The notes: generated by a model not told the origin, from the sequence alone. Positions 46,560-59,443 are shown, counted from the stretch's first letter. The stretch: DNA of 64,000 nucleotides from Capra hircus (GCF_001704415.2 NC_030821.1:41275210-41339209), one strand, 5' to 3'. Numbers and translations are program-made.

Positions 46560-46900
46560 AGCAGAGAATTTGCTTTACGCATAAATGGGACAACACTACC
46601 TCTTTGCTTAAATCCCTGTCTTGTCTTTTACAGAAAGAACAAAATTTCGAACTCTTTGAAAGACTCTGCATTGTGTTCCTTAAAATTGCCTGCCTCTCTT
46701 CTCTTCATTCAACATACTGTAGCCATGTTTTTACTCCATTCCTCAAAAGTGCTAAATCTATATCCACTACCCATAGCATTCTTTCCACAGCTCTTCAAGT
46801 GACTGGATTTCTTTTTCTTCTTTTGCTGTCATTTTATATGCACATCATCCAAAGATGCTTTTCCTGATAATCTATTTAAAAGTTCACAAATACAATTCTT
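46560..46900 (-). mobile_element. L2 LINE fragment, antisense
   Basis: Pattern of the antisense L2 C-terminal ORF: 'ctacctctttgcttaaatccc', 'aactctttgaaagactctgc', 'attgcctgcctctcttctcttc', 'ctcttcaagtgactgg'. A plus-strand open frame of 142 codons across it (46439-46867) is the wrong strand and not a gene. Confidence 0.6.
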
Positions 46901-46924
46901 AATATGCGTCCATGAATATATATG

Positions 46925-47000
46925 CATATATATAACTTAATCATTTGCTGTACAGCAGAAATTAACACATTATAAATCAACTATACTTCAATAAACTTTT
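46925..47000 (+). mobile_element. L1 3' tip nested in L2
   Basis: 'catttgctgtacagcagaaattaacac' and 'aaatcaactatacttcaataaa' are the 3' end of an artiodactyl L1. L2-like sequence is visible on both sides. Confidence 0.75.
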
Positions 47001-47009
47001 AAAAATTAT

Positions 47010-47165
47010 TAATCCATACTATACCTCCTTCAAATACGTACTGAAATCTGTGCCAGTATTTTGCATTGAGTAAATTGCTTGTATTTTCTCTTTCTGTTCC
47101 ACTCAATTACAAGCTCCATCAAGCCTGGACCTTCTGTAATACTCAACACAGGATCAACAACACCA
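47010..47165 (-). mobile_element. L2 LINE 3' end, antisense, continued
   Basis: 'acctccttcaaatacgtactg', 'caattacaagctccatcaagcctggacc' and 'aatactcaacacagg' follow the antisense L2 3' end order. It is probably the continuation of 46560-46900. Confidence 0.55.
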
Positions 47166-47386
47166 ACACCAAGATACACCACCTCCTAGAATTTCTAACC
47201 AGATTTGATGTACTAGACACCTGGTACTAACATAGATTTTTACACAAAAATTGACTCTGAATTCATGTTTGCTAAAGATGTTGCATTCTGTTGACATGAC
47301 TATCGGGAGGCATCTGTTCTAAATTTGGATATTATTCATGATTGCATGTTTATTTATTTATATATGTTGGGACTGTCTCTCACTAG

Positions 47387-47613
47387 TGTGTGCATGCACT
47401 TGTCTCTCTTCCATTGTGTCCAACTCTTTGTGACCCTATGGAATGTAACCCACCAGACTCCTCTCTCCCTGGAATTCTCCAGGCAAGAATACTGGAGTGA
47501 GTTACCATGCCCTCCTCCAGGGGATCTTCCTGACCCAGGGATGGAACCCTCCTCTCCTGTATCTCCTACACTGCAGGCAGATTATTTACCACTGAGCCAC
47601 AGGGGAAGCCCCA
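47387..47613 (-). mobile_element. Bov-tA-type SINE with exact TSD
   Basis: Antisense SINE with a slightly different 3' end ('tgcatgcacttgtctctc') and a normal body. An exact 13-bp TSD tgtctctcactag lies at 47374-47386 and 47614-47626. Confidence 0.94.
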
Positions 47614-47657
47614 TGTCTCTCACTAGATAAGGTAATAAGTATAAAAAATGTGGTTTA

Positions 47658-47766
47658 GACTCAATGGACATGAGTTTGAGCAAACTCCAGGAGATAGTGA
47701 AGGAAAGGGGAGCCTGGCATACTGTAGTCCATGGAGTCACAAAGAGTCAGACATAATTTAATGACT
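47658..47766 (+). mobile_element. BovB 3' end fragment
   Basis: 'gactcaatggacatgagtttg', 'ctccaggagatagtgaagg', 'tcacaaagagtcagacataat'. Terminal ~110 bp, with the final repeat degraded. Confidence 0.85.
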
Positions 47767-48999
47767 CTTTTGAAGTACATGCAGAAAGCAAGCTCACAAC
47801 TCTCAAAGAAAAGTCAGAGCTGGTTAGTCATTAAAGCAGCAAAAATACATTTTATTAAGGACTATAGCAGTAGGGAAAAGAGACCTTAGAATAAAATCAG
47901 GTACAGTTTTGAATAAAGGATAAGCAAGTGGAAATTTATAGCCAAGAAGTAAAAGTGGGAGGGTTGGAGGATAGAAAATTACTAAGAGAAGACATCAAAG
48001 GCAAGAGGAATTCTGTCTAAACCAACCAAAAAGAAGCTGTTTGCTGAGGGCAGATCAGAATGAACAGACATCACCTGGAAGATGGTGAAATATGAGGAAA
48101 TGAATCAAACATCAGGGTGGTGAATACTGTTTAAACTAACTTAGCAGTGTTCTTGATAAAACTAGACTTTTACACAGCAGAGCACAGAAGAGTCTAGGAG
48201 AAGTTCCAAGAGTCTGACTAAAGTTGGGTCAAGCGAAGAATCTCTATCACAACATAGTCTTTTCATGAATGTACTGAGAAAAATGTTGTCTAAGTGATAT
48301 ATGAAAAGCCTCACTCTTCCTGAGCTGTTAATTTCATTTATGCAATTAAAGAATCTGGAGATTTATAATGGCTAATAATTGGTTGAACTAGTTTACTTTT
48401 AACAATCACATAAGCCTTAAGAAACTTTTAGTTGCAGGTGAAATAGATTGGTGAGACCCCCGCAGGAATGGGAAGAATATGGGTCTGGTTTCATTCAGGA
48501 ATTTCCTTTTACTTGCTTCTAGATAAACAAGTGCATTTCAGCACATGAATAGCTGAAAGTAAGGTCACCAAAGGCAACCACTTAAATACCTCTGCAGCAA
48601 CTGTCCTATATGCAACATCTACTCAAGTTCTAAAATTAAGGCAGCTTTCAACTCTGTTCTAGTAATTGAAGAGTGTGGAGTTTCTTGACTCCAATGTTCT
48701 ATCATTTCTAATAGGCTTGTTCTCATTGCCAACATACTAAATGGTTTCAAAAAAGTGTTTTATACTTTCACATACAAAGTGTTTTAGGCATGGGTGAAAT
48801 TAAAAACTGTCAAAGAGCAAAGCAAACAAAATTGTTCATCACTGAAGAACTACAGCTGTTTAAGCTACATATTAGGGAAATCTACAGTACCTCATCAGTG
48901 CTAGATATTACACCGTCCAGTTGGGGGAAAATTCTCTTTTATCATATTGTCATAATAAAATGTGAAGCTTATCCTTGGTTTGTTTCATTTTTAAGGTGT
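47767..48999. other. Unassigned stretch, part possibly an old antisense LTR
   Basis: 47,790-48,250 is less AT-rich and starts with 'cattttattaagg', as the complement of a polyadenylation region would. It has a texture like old LTRs, but I cannot name a family. The remainder shows nothing recognisable. Confidence 0.3.
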
Positions 49000-49200
49000 G
49001 GGCTTCCCAGGTGGTGAAGTGTAAAGAATCTACCTGCCAATGCAGGAGACAGAAGAGACATGGGTTTGATTCCTGAGTGGTGAAGATCCCCTGAAGTGGA
49101 AAATAGCAACTTACTCCAATATCCTTGCCTGGAAAATTCCATAGACAAGATACAGTCCATGGGATCACAAAGAGCCAGACATCAGTGAGCACACACAAAT
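49000..49200 (+). mobile_element. Bov-tA SINE followed by a T18 run
   Basis: Sense: 'gggcttcccaggtggtgaag', 'gggtttgattcctgagtgg', 'ccttgcctggaaaattcc', ending 'agccagacatcagtgagc'. An oligo(T) run at 49,204-49,221 follows. Confidence 0.9.
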
Positions 49201-49783
49201 GAGCTTTTTTTTTTTTTTTTAATGTAAAGGTGTATGAATGAATCAACACTAGTAGAATCTGTGTTCAACACTAGTAGAATTTTTAAAACTCCCAGTGATA
49301 TAATGCAAATTGGAAGAATTTAGACTTCTTCTAGAAAAGCTTTGCCCATCTCTTCCTATTCCATTTGATTAGCCTCAACTCCAAGTTCAGTTCAGTTCAG
49401 TTCAGTCACTCATTCATGTCCAACTCTTAGTGATTGAATGGAGTGCAGAACATCAGGCTTCCCTGTCTATCATCAACTCCCTGAGCTTAGTCAAATTCCT
49501 GTCCATCAAATCAACCGTGATGCCATCCAACCGTCTCATCCTCTGTCATCCCCTTCTCCTCCCACCTTCAATCTTTCCCAGCATCAGGTCTTTTTCAATG
49601 AGTCTTTTCTTTATATTAAGTAGCCAAAGTATTGGAATTTTGGCTTCAGCATCAGTCCTTCCAAAGAATATTCAGGACTGATTTCCTTTAGGATTGGATC
49701 TCCTTGCAGTCCAAGGAACTCTAAAGAGTCTTCCCTTTTGCTTTTGAATTCTTTGCTGCTCAGCTTTCATTATAGTCCAACTC

Positions 49784-50431
49784 TCACATCCATACATGAC
49801 TACTGGAAAAACCATAGCTTTGATTAGATGGATCTTTGCTGGCAAAGTAATGTCTCTGCTTTTTAATATGCTGTCTAGGTTGGTCATAGCTTTTTTTCCC
49901 AGGGAGCAAGCATCTTTTAATTCCATGGCTGCATTCACCACCTGCAGTGATTTTGGAACCCCAAAAAATAAAGTCTGTCACTGTTTCCATTGTTTCCCCA
50001 TCTATTTGCCATGAATTGATGGGACCAGATGCCATGATCTTAGCTTTCTGAATATTGAGTTTTAAGGCAGCATTTTCACTCTCCTCTTTCACTTTCATCA
50101 AGAGGCTCTTTAGTTCTTCTTCACTTTCTGCCATAAGGGTGGTGTCATCTGCATATCTGAGGTAACTGATATTTCTCCCGGCAATCTTGATTCCAGCTTG
50201 TGTTTCTTCCAGCCCAGCATTTCTCATGATGTACTCTGCATATAAGTTAAATAAGCAGGGTGACAATATACAGCCTTGATGTACTCCTTTTCCTATTTGG
50301 AACCAATCTTTTGATCCATGTCCAGTTCTAACTGTTGCTTCTTGACCTGCATACAGATTTCTCAGGAAGCAGGTCAGATGGACTGGTATTCTCATCTTTT
50401 CAAGAATTTTCCACAGTTTGTTGTGATCCAC
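49784..50431 (-). pseudogene. BovB reverse transcriptase palm fragment
   Basis: An open frame of 215 codons within the antisense arm. It holds the RT palm motifs in order: GVHQGCILSPCLFNLYAEY (motif B area), then the intact catalytic YADD (about 50,137-50,160), then the C-terminal LMKVKEESE and NIQKAKIMASG words. The family's full ORF is around a thousand codons and includes an endonuclease, none of which is present here. It is a truncated relic, although the catalytic box is intact. Confidence 0.85.
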
Positions 50432-50779
50432 ACAGTCAAAGGCTTTGGCATAATCAATAAAGCAGAAATAGATGTTTTCCTGGAACTCTCTTGCTTTTTC
50501 TATGATCTAATGGATGTTGGCAATTTGATCTCTAGCTGCTCTGCCTTTTCTAAATCCAGCTTGAACATCTAAGCTAAGCTAAAGGCAAAGGAGAAAAGGA
50601 AACATATACCCATTTGAATGCAGAGTTCCAAAGAATAGCAAGGAGAGATAAGAAACCCTTTCTCAGTGAACAGCACAAAGAAATAGAGGAAAACAATAGA
50701 ATGGGAAAGGCTAGAGATCTCTCCAAGAAAATTAGAGATACCAAGGGAATATTTCATGCAAAGATAGGACAGAAATGGT

Positions 50780-51133
50780 ATGGACCTAACAGAAGCAGAA
50801 GACATTAAGAAGAGGGGGCAAGAATACACAGAAGAACTCTACAAAAAATATCATGGGCCAGATAACCACAATGGTGTGATCACTCACCTAGAGCCAGGCA
50901 TCCTGGAATGTGAAGTCAAGTGGGCCTTAGGAAGCATCACTACAAACAAAGCTAGTGGAGGTGATGGAATTCCAGTTGAGCTATTTCAAATCCTAAAAGA
51001 GGATGCTGTGAAAGTGCTGCACTCAGTACTCATCAAATTTGAAAAACTCAGCAGTGGCCACAGGACTGGAAAAGGTCAGTTTTCATTCCAATCCCAAAGA
51101 AAGGCAATGACAAAGAATGTTCAAACTACCACA
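50780..51133 (+). pseudogene. BovB RT N-terminal fragment in the inverted arm
   Basis: A plus-strand frame in the inverted 5' arm reads the region upstream of the palm: YTEELYKK, ITHLEPGILECEVKWAL, ASGGDGIPVELFQ. It runs out of frame near 51,080. The open frame itself extends past the element to 51208 by chance. Confidence 0.8.
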
Positions 51134-51144
51134 CAACTCCAAGT

Positions 51145-51587
51145 CATCCTGCAGTATATATCGACTGTGCTGCAATCAGATTTCCTTCTGTTCATGTGTA
51201 CTACTTGAAAGCAAGTTAAATTTTTGTTATATGATTATGCCTGCCTTCATCAATATGAGTCGTGTTTATATAGGCCTGAGATGCCTCAATAAGTGTTACA
51301 TATAGAATTCACTAAAATTTCCCCATTCTTTCAAGGCTTCAGTTCTTCATTTTCACAGTTCTATCTTAAAAAGGCTCCTTTCTCATTCTTATTCTCTACC
51401 CACGTTCAATGATCTCTGTCTGATGCTCTCTCAATTGTCCTTCAAATGCAACTCATTGGATATTTGAAGATCATCTTGAAAGTGACCTTTAATTTAAATC
51501 TTTTTCTCTAGATTAAACCAAAGAAATCATATACTTTGCAGTTCCAATGCAGGTGAGTATAAGCAATAGCTTATACTTTGAGCTTAC
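51145..51587. other. Unassigned stretch
   Basis: Pyrimidine-rich part at 51,330-51,480 could be old L2, but the match is too weak to call. Confidence 0.35.
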
Positions 51588-51690
51588 AAAATCGGAAAGC
51601 CAAGACCTAAAGAGTTTATGTATGACTTGTCCAAAAATCACATCTTAGGTAAGCCAACCAGGAATGAAGACCAGAAGCCTGATTTTTCCA
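51588..51690 (-). mobile_element. MIR SINE fragment
   Basis: 'caagacctaaagagtttatgtatgacttgtcc', 'taagccaaccaggaatga', 'ccagaagcctgat' follow the antisense MIR order. Confidence 0.62.
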
Positions 51691-51707
51691 TGTATCTAAT
51701 CTTCTAG

Positions 51708-51932
51708 GGATTTCCCAGGTGGCACTAGTGGTAAAGAACCTGCCTGCCAATTCAGAAGACATAAAAGACATGGGTTCAGTCCCTAGGTTGAGAAGATCCC
51801 CTGGAGGAGGGCATGGCAACCACTCCAGTATACTTGTCTAGAGAATCCCATGAACAGAGGAGCCTGGAGGGCTGCAGTCCATAGTGCCGCAAAGAGTCAG
51901 CCATGCCTGAAGCAACTTAGCATGCATGCACG
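51708..51932 (+). mobile_element. Bov-tA SINE
   Basis: Sense: 'gggatttcccaggtggcactag', 'gggttcagtccctaggttg', 'gggctgcagtccatagtgcc', ending 'gcaacttagcatgcatgc'. A weak TSD (7 of 9 positions) lies at 51699-51707 and 51933-51941. Confidence 0.9.
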
Positions 51933-51941
51933 ATACTCTAG

Positions 51942-54900
51942 CTGGCTGCTTTAAACATTAATGATACTTGCCTTGCTCCCAAAGAGTATTAAGTTGGGGA
52001 CACCAGGTAGGCAGCTACTTACTCCATTCATTCAAAACACTTGCCTTGTTCATGTTGTAAGATGCAGAATAGATATCTTAATATTTTAGTCCTGCAGAAG
52101 ATATAGTAAAAGTACCTATGTGTCCCTTCATTCTAGTGGGTGCGGCGGTGATGAGCTGTTACTTCCCAGTACCTCCCCCTTCAAATACCATCCACAAGAG
52201 GTAAATTTCAAAAATGGTGACTCTGACAGCTACCTTTGTATCTCACACAGTATAGAGTTTCACAAAGGTTTGTTGAATATAATGGAATTGAGTGAAATGT
52301 GAAACCCCCAGTTCCTATGGATTTTTGTCAAACACATGCTCCCTGGTTGTATTTCTCTGTTCTCAAAGTCTCAGGTTTCCCTCCTCACTGTTCTTGCATG
52401 TCATTTCACTGATGCCTCAAATGTAGTGCTAAAACTATTTTTGGTTTGTAAGATCAAGGTTTAAAATTAAAACTAGAAAAATTTGGAAGTTACCTGTTTT
52501 GTAAAGAGTCTCTCTTTCCATTACAGAAATTAATTTTATCCTTGACTAGACATTTGGAAATCCCATTCTCTGAGTATTAACTATCTATTGGCTCACTTCA
52601 TTTAAATCAATTGTTTCCAGTGAATTCAAGCAAAGAGGGTCACTGAAATCAACCATCAACTTGAATATGCAAGACTAAACTGCTGTTTATCAGTTATTAA
52701 CCTAGATTCCTCAAATCAATGTCCTCATATGCTAAGAAGTAATCATTTTGGTAAATTAATTTTATTAAATAGTTTCATATGTTCTCACTGAAAAATTCAG
52801 TTAGGCATTTCCCCCTTTTTTTCTGTTGTATATGTTTTTTCTAATAGGTTTACTTAGGAAAGGCTCCTACATCAAAATATAAAATATTTGCACAAAATCT
52901 TTCAAAATTTTTTGAGTATGATCCACTGAAAGATCAGTATATTTAAGGATCAGTTTTAACTTTTTATAGCAATTGAAAGTGTGCTCTAGTGTCTATTATA
53001 ACTGAGTACCCAAAATGTTAACCTATCCAATATGTGCTGTGTCCTAGGTAATTAGGACATTTCCCTCAAAACAATGATATTAACTAAGGTGGATGGTAAG
53101 GGACTAATCAGATAGGAGAAATGAAAATGTAGAGAAAATTATAGGATAAAATCTTGTAATGAAAAGACCAACAATAGAAATATAAACCATCCGCTCTTGT
53201 TCTAACCCAAAACAGGTCAGAGGAATTACAAATCTTCTGCTAATTATATACAATACTGATTGAAAGCATCTATGAAAAGAAATCATCAACTAAAATCATG
53301 TATGTGTTAAATAACAGCCTGCAAATTGAAAACTGCAAACATCTGTGGTCCCCTTGAGTTTTCTTTCCTTCAACACTTTCAGTAAATTTAATGACACAAG
53401 TGAAACCTTGTGGCAGGTCACAAAACTACAGAGTTTATAGATGAACTTAGGATATTTTATGTTCCTTTCAGGATATGTCAAATATCACGCGCACACACAC
53501 ACACAGAGTCAATGCATTGCATCCATCAATCAGGAACAATTTTGCAGTTTGATAGTGGTATTTTATTTATTTAACTCTCCTCTTTCTTTGCTTTTTCTCT
53601 CTCTCTCTTTTTTCAAACAGGGTCAAATGCTGTTCTTCAGATCTGCTACAATCAGGTGAGCTCTGTAGAACTCTCCCTTTGTTCTTTGGAGGGGATCCGT
53701 TCACACATTGATGTGTACCTTTTGATGATCTGAAAAATGTGGGTGTTCCTTAAGGGCTACTGATCTAGATGCCTCCGTTGCTCGAAATAGATCAAGGGAG
53801 GCTTTCTCCAAAAATCCAGAGTCATATCACAAAGAAAACCAAGAAGATTAAAAGTTTTATATTAAATTACACTCGTACCACTAAGCAAAGCTTGTACCTC
53901 TTTTTTTTTTTTTTTTTGGTAGAATTACCAGAGAAAATAGCTATATTTACATGCCAAATTCAATAGCTCAGTCTTCTGAAAAAATGGATAAATGATCACA
54001 TATCTTTAAATTAAATAATGAAGCTGAGGTTTGCCAGAATCAGCAATATATTTCAGCATTAACTTACCTATAATGCTAGCAGCTACTTTGATATTTGAGT
54101 CTGTTGAGGCATCAAGATTTTAGAAAAGAAACGATAATACTTATCGTTTTGATTGAGGTTGCATTAACTGCGAAAGGGATAAATAACTGAACTGACAAGT
54201 AAACAAGAGGGAATTGTGCCAATATGCATCTTAAGGCTAAATGCTCCACGTTTTAAAAAATAGGCTTTGGCAGAAGAAGTGTAGAAATTGTAGGGGAAAA
54301 ATTTGTAGAAAACAATGTTGATAAATGTAATAACTTCAAATATTTATTTTTTGTGATAATGTTGATGGCAAACCCTAAAATATCCAATGCACCAATATCA
54401 TAAATTAATGCCTTTCAGAAAAGGAAGTTGGAAGTTTCACTTAGAACTTTAATTTTTTGTACAATGTCTTCACCAACAATCTAGCCTCAAGAAGAGATGC
54501 ATTCTACCAGAAAACATCAGCTGAATAACTTTTTGAGTCTTGCAACATATCACATCCTCTGATATCCAGTTACTTATTTTTGCCATATGCACAACTGAGA
54601 TAAAATTACTCAACATTCTATGTAAGGGTCAAAAGTCAGACCCTCCTTGTTCTTCTGAGAATGGAGGCACACATTTAACTCCTATTTTGACAGTCTACTC
54701 TCATAAAATGAAAAGAATCAAGTTTATACAATAAAAAATAAGATTAGGATATTGTGAAAAGGGATGATAGTCTTTAAAATGCTTAATAATACTTTGGAAA
54801 AAGGCTGAAAGTAAATATGAACTGTGATTATGCATGACAAAAAATCACTGTACCGAGTTTGAAGAATTGGGAATTATCTGGTGGATCATGGATAAAGTCA

Positions 54901-56488
54901 CCTGCCAGATGCAAAGCTGTTGCAAATTAACTGAAGGGGAGCAAGGAGCTGAAGAGGAGACTGGAACATCACAAAGAGCTTTTAGTCACAGTTTAATATT
55001 TATAGTTCTTTTAGGCAGGGTGAGATTAGTCAAACTTGTCTAAATTGGATTCAAAGTGATACCATGTGGCCCAGATTCTGGGTCCACAAAGCCTTAACAT
55101 TGTTTTACTGAAATAATTGTCTTTAAAGTAAGCAACATATTGCTTTTTTATGTGCTGTTGAAACTTATACAAGGTGAAGGTAATCTTTGAAAGAGTAAGG
55201 ATAAAGATGAAATTAAAGATTCTAAAAATCAATTAACTGGTCAAATCGCATATCCTTCTTTAACGTTTCATACTAATAATTAGCTATTACTGACAGAAAT
55301 TAAGGAAGCAAAGATTTTGAATTTAGATTTTCATAAACAAGTATAAGATCTTTGACTGTAATGCTTAAGCTGTCATATTCTTTGCGATTAACCACTGAAA
55401 ATCCAATCTCTTCATGTTTTTAAACATTCAAATGAAGGACACATTCCTTAGGCAATCCAGCAGTAGAACTAAACCAATAAAACTACCTTCAACTTAAAAA
55501 GAATGTTATTTATTTAAAAGATATTGTTAAAGGTCTACCATATTGTGCATATATGTGTATTTAAAATACATTAAGACCACTTACCATCACCAAATTTGAA
55601 TGAGCACAAACTTAAGAAATACAGTATACAGAAATATTGTTTCCTGTCATAAAATGTCAATTTATGGCTCTTTTATGGTTTGGATCAGGCTATGTCACTC
55701 TAAACTAACTTATTAACAAAGAGTAGACACAGTAACAAATGAAATATTTTAAAACAATAAGTATAGCATCATCATATGTCTGATATAAAAAAAAGTGCTC
55801 AAGCAAATGGATGCACATAAATTGATTTCAATCTGAAGTGCTTTGATATCCCTGAATATCAGATTAATTTCATGGAGGATTTTTAGGACCTATTTGGATA
55901 TTTCACATGCTTGTACTGAATGTCCTTTGTACGATCAGAACTGGGTAATATGTATTATATTGAATATTTTATACTCACTAAACGGAAAACATCCCCACTA
56001 TTCAGCAGGAAGTAGGCTGTATGTTAACTAATCACAAAGTGACTCTTGATCAGAATGGAGAGATTTGCTAAGTGGCTCTCAAATGGAAGAGGTCATTGCC
56101 CTCTTCTTAAAGAGGTCCTAGCTACATAGCTTTTTTATGTATATTTTAGGAGAGCTCTGAAGAAAACCAAGCTATGAATATAATAAATGTTCAATGTAGC
56201 CAGCCAGTTCATTCAAGTGTCAAACTGTAAAATTTTAGAATCCAACTAAGATATTTCTAAGGTATGTTTTGTGAAAGAATAATTTTTCTTTAAGAATATC
56301 AGCATTCTGTGTTACTAGAACACTGTGGAAATGTGTCCCAGCAAGTCATTATGGAGATATGAAAAAGAATATGAATGCCATGTTCAGCTAAATGCAGAAG
56401 GCTAAATCAAGATAGAATTTCACAAAATTCAGCTTATTATATAAAATACAAAGTAGCAATCAAAATGTTATACATGATATGATATATG
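51942..56488. other. Long repeat-poor AT-rich stretch
   Basis: Weak L2-like 3' end at about 52,230-52,300 ('gtttgttgaatataatggaattgagtg'). A CA-rich tract lies at 53,488-53,507 and an oligo(T) run at 53,900-53,918. No gene-like feature stands out over about 4.5 kb. Confidence 0.45.
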
Positions 56489-56496
56489 ACTAATTG

Positions 56497-56718
56497 GGTT
56501 TCCTCAGTGACTCAGCAGGTAAAAATCTGCCTGCAATGCAAGAGACACAGGATCAATTCCTGGGTCAGGAAGATCCCTTGGAGGAGGAATTGGCAACCTG
56601 CTCTAGTATTCTTGCCTGAAAAAAATCCCAAGGACAGAGGAGGAGACTGGTGGATCACCGTCCATGGGTCAAAAAAAGTTGGACACTACTGAGCAAATAA
56701 ACTTGCACTTAGCTTACA
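56497..56718 (+). mobile_element. Bov-tA SINE with short TSD
   Basis: Sense: 'ctgcctgcaatgcaagagac', 'aggatcaattcctgggtcagg', 'cgtccatgggtcaaaaaaag', ending 'gagcaaataaacttgcac'. The 8-bp actaattg at 56489-56496 and 56719-56726 is a likely TSD. Confidence 0.9.
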
Positions 56719-56726
56719 ACTAATTG

Positions 56727-59197
56727 ACATTTTGTGTTCATCCTCCTTTTCCTTTTTCCTTTTGTTATTTGCCAACTTTCTTGAAAATCTATGTTTTTTT
56801 GAATAAATATTTTTAGTACCCTATCTTCAGTTTCAAAATTAATCTATCTTTTCTTAGGATACTTTGGATATTTCACTGTAAACTTTCTGTTAAAGTGTAC
56901 TAAATATATTTTCCTCTCTTCAAGAATGTGCTTCAAGAATGTGATCACTTTATATGCTTATCTCTGTGATCCTTAACATGAGTTGCATGTTAACATTACT
57001 TAGGGACCCTAAAAACTGCCTTTACATGGGCTCCAGATTTATTGCATTATTTTATTATTATGGGATGGATCTTATGTTTGTTTGTTTGTTTTTAAGTTAA
57101 TCAGTTGATTATAATGTTTAGCCAGAATTACCAACCACTGAACAATCAAATCCCACATACTCTTGGAGATCAGGGCAATCAAACCTGCAGGTTATGTTGC
57201 CTTGCATGCTCACACCTTCTTGAGGAAAGATTCTTTTCTTTCCACCAATAGCGCTTATGGACTATCCTACTTATATAATTTTTAGTACACACGATTTTAG
57301 ACTCTTAGTTTTGGTAATCATATCAGATTGCCTTATTTTTCCTGCTTTCTTATAAAATCCTGTGGTCAGAGATTCCATTTTATATATCTTTGCTTGTGGC
57401 TGTGCATTGTACTCTTTTAATAATAATAGTTTCTTTTTTTAACATCAATGTAATTAACTACTGCATTATCCACAACTAAATATTTTCTAGGTCCTATAAA
57501 AGTAAATACTCTTGTACTATGCTCTCTGAATGCAATTCATCATGAGTGAACTCAAATACATATGCAAAAGTAAATATTTAAAATATGTGTATTCATATGA
57601 AGATTAACAATAAGAAAAAACAATTTCAAAAAAAAGTATCTCCAAATCAATATATCTTTTCATTTTATAAAAGGAAGAAGATGAAAAAGGTTGCCAGATT
57701 CTTATCTTTTAAAAGGTATATACATGGTTTTGTTTTTCTTAGGAATTGTCCATTCCTTAAATAGTACTTGGGCCAAAATTCTATGGATTTAAAAAGTTTA
57801 ATAATGAATCTAGTTTTGTGTCTCCTAGAAACAAACATATTAATGATATTGAATCAGGGATTTAGATTTGAAGCAAATTTAATTTTCCATTGCAACAATT
57901 AGAGAATGAAAAGAAAAAACACAATCATAGAGATTATAACAACTTTTTCCCTGAACAGCAACTCCAGCACTCTGGAGAACTATTTGTATAAAGTGGTTTA
58001 AGTCTATTCTATTTGGTTAAACTACTTAACGATTGGCCTATATTTTCCTTTCAAGATAATAAATTTTAACAGACCAGCTATGATTTATGGAACAGAATTA
58101 CCAGAAAAAATAAGATAAAAACTCAACTTCAACCTATAATGTGTGCCACACACTTTGTTAAAGTGGTTTTCTTTGATGGAGTAGAATAAGTTTTAAATCT
58201 TGCTTATTCTGAGTTGTTGCTATGGTAACTATGTACGTCTTATAAAACCGTAAACAATTGTGTAAAATGGTCAAATAGAGCACAAGTTTATAGCTGTACC
58301 AGTTTAGTTCAAATGTATACACGCTCTATTTTAAATATTATCTTTACAAAGAAATACTTATTCATTTCAGATGGATGCTCAGAACCTTCTTCCAAAAGAT
58401 TATGGTTATTTGTGTGTGGGTACATGGTGTGTAATTGGGGGAAAGTAACTTTCCGTTTTCCAAAACATAAAATGAGGTGATTATAATACAGACAACTAAA
58501 TCCACAGTTCATCCATATAATTATTATGAGTAGTCTATGAAAACATGCCAAGAGCTTTTCTAAGAATTAGGCCCTCAGGTATAAAGATTAGCATGGTTAA
58601 ATTGACTGCTGGTGATTTGAACAACCTCTAAAGGCTCTGCATAAAATCCATTGACAATGAAAATTTTCATTTAAAAAATGTGCTGCCATGGGCAATCCTT
58701 GCTAACTAATTTATAGTCTCTATTTTTATAAGAGTTTGGAAGAAAATGCTTTTAAATAAGCCAAACAAAACTCCCTGAATTTGTTATAGATTAATACATG
58801 ATGACTTTACCACCAAAACAACAAAAAAAAAAAAAGATAGAAACTATAGGAAATCAGAGGGCATACATCTACTACATATATGGAGCTCTACTTATGAGTT
58901 TGAACTGGGGAATGATGTTTCTGTGGTGACCTATATGCTAAATCCCTGAATGAGACAGTAGAAAGCAGGGCTAAAGTTCTTGTTGTCTAATGGTTCATTC
59001 ACATGGAAAATGTAACCTATAAAGACCATTATAATACTAATGGTTATTGTTTGTATCAATATTACAGTCATCTTAGGCACTCATGTTTAAAATGACATAC
59101 AGAATTAGTAACTATATATAGATTCGCTCACTCATCTAATAATCATCTTTTTCTAGCCAGTAACAGATAATCGTTGTTACGTAAGGGTCTCCTATGT
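56727..59197. other. AT-rich stretch, nothing recognised
   Basis: A direct duplication 'cttcaagaatgtg' lies at about 56,921-56,945. No repeat family or coding region was recognised. Confidence 0.45.
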
Positions 59198-59210
59198 AAA
59201 TTAGAAAGCA

Positions 59211-59434
59211 TCCGTGCCTGCTAAGTTGCTTCAGTCCTGTACAACTCTGTGCGACCCTATGGACTGTAGCCCGCCAGGCTCCTCTGTTCGTAGGATTCTC
59301 CAGGCATGAATACAGAAGTGGGCTTCCATGCCCTCCTCCAGGGGATCTTCCTCATCCAGGGATCAAATTGTCATCTCTTACATCTCCTGCATTGACAGGT
59401 GGGTTCTTTACCACTAGCATCACCTGGGAAGCCC
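59211..59434 (-). mobile_element. Bov-tA-type SINE with TSD
   Basis: Antisense with the 'gctaagttgcttcagtcctg' 3' end variant, a normal body and head ('catcacctgggaagccc'). TSD aaattagaa at 59198-59206 and 59435-59443. Confidence 0.92.
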
Positions 59435-59443
59435 AAATTAGAA

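Larger units (their letters stand above)
49387..51133 (-). mobile_element. BovB LINE with inverted 5' part and exact TSD
   Basis: An exact 11-bp TSD caactccaagt lies at 49376-49386 and 51134-51144, bracketing two arms. 49387-50576 is antisense BovB from the 3' end (ttcagttcagttcag) to 'cttgaacatct'. 50577-51133 is sense BovB from the more 5' part of the element (aaaggcaaaggagaaaagg to ttcaaactaccacacaa). In the element's own orientation this is an inverted 5' segment joined to a normal 3' segment, with about 100 bp missing at the join. It is one insertion, not two. Confidence 0.93.

Noticed and set aside
46439..46867. 142-codon plus-strand open frame as a gene
   Set aside because: It runs antisense across an L2 LINE relic, shows no protein pattern, and has no promoter or splice context.
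49387..51133. Two independent head-to-head BovB insertions
   Set aside because: A single exact 11-bp TSD brackets both arms, and the arms cover complementary parts of one element. One inverted insertion explains it better.
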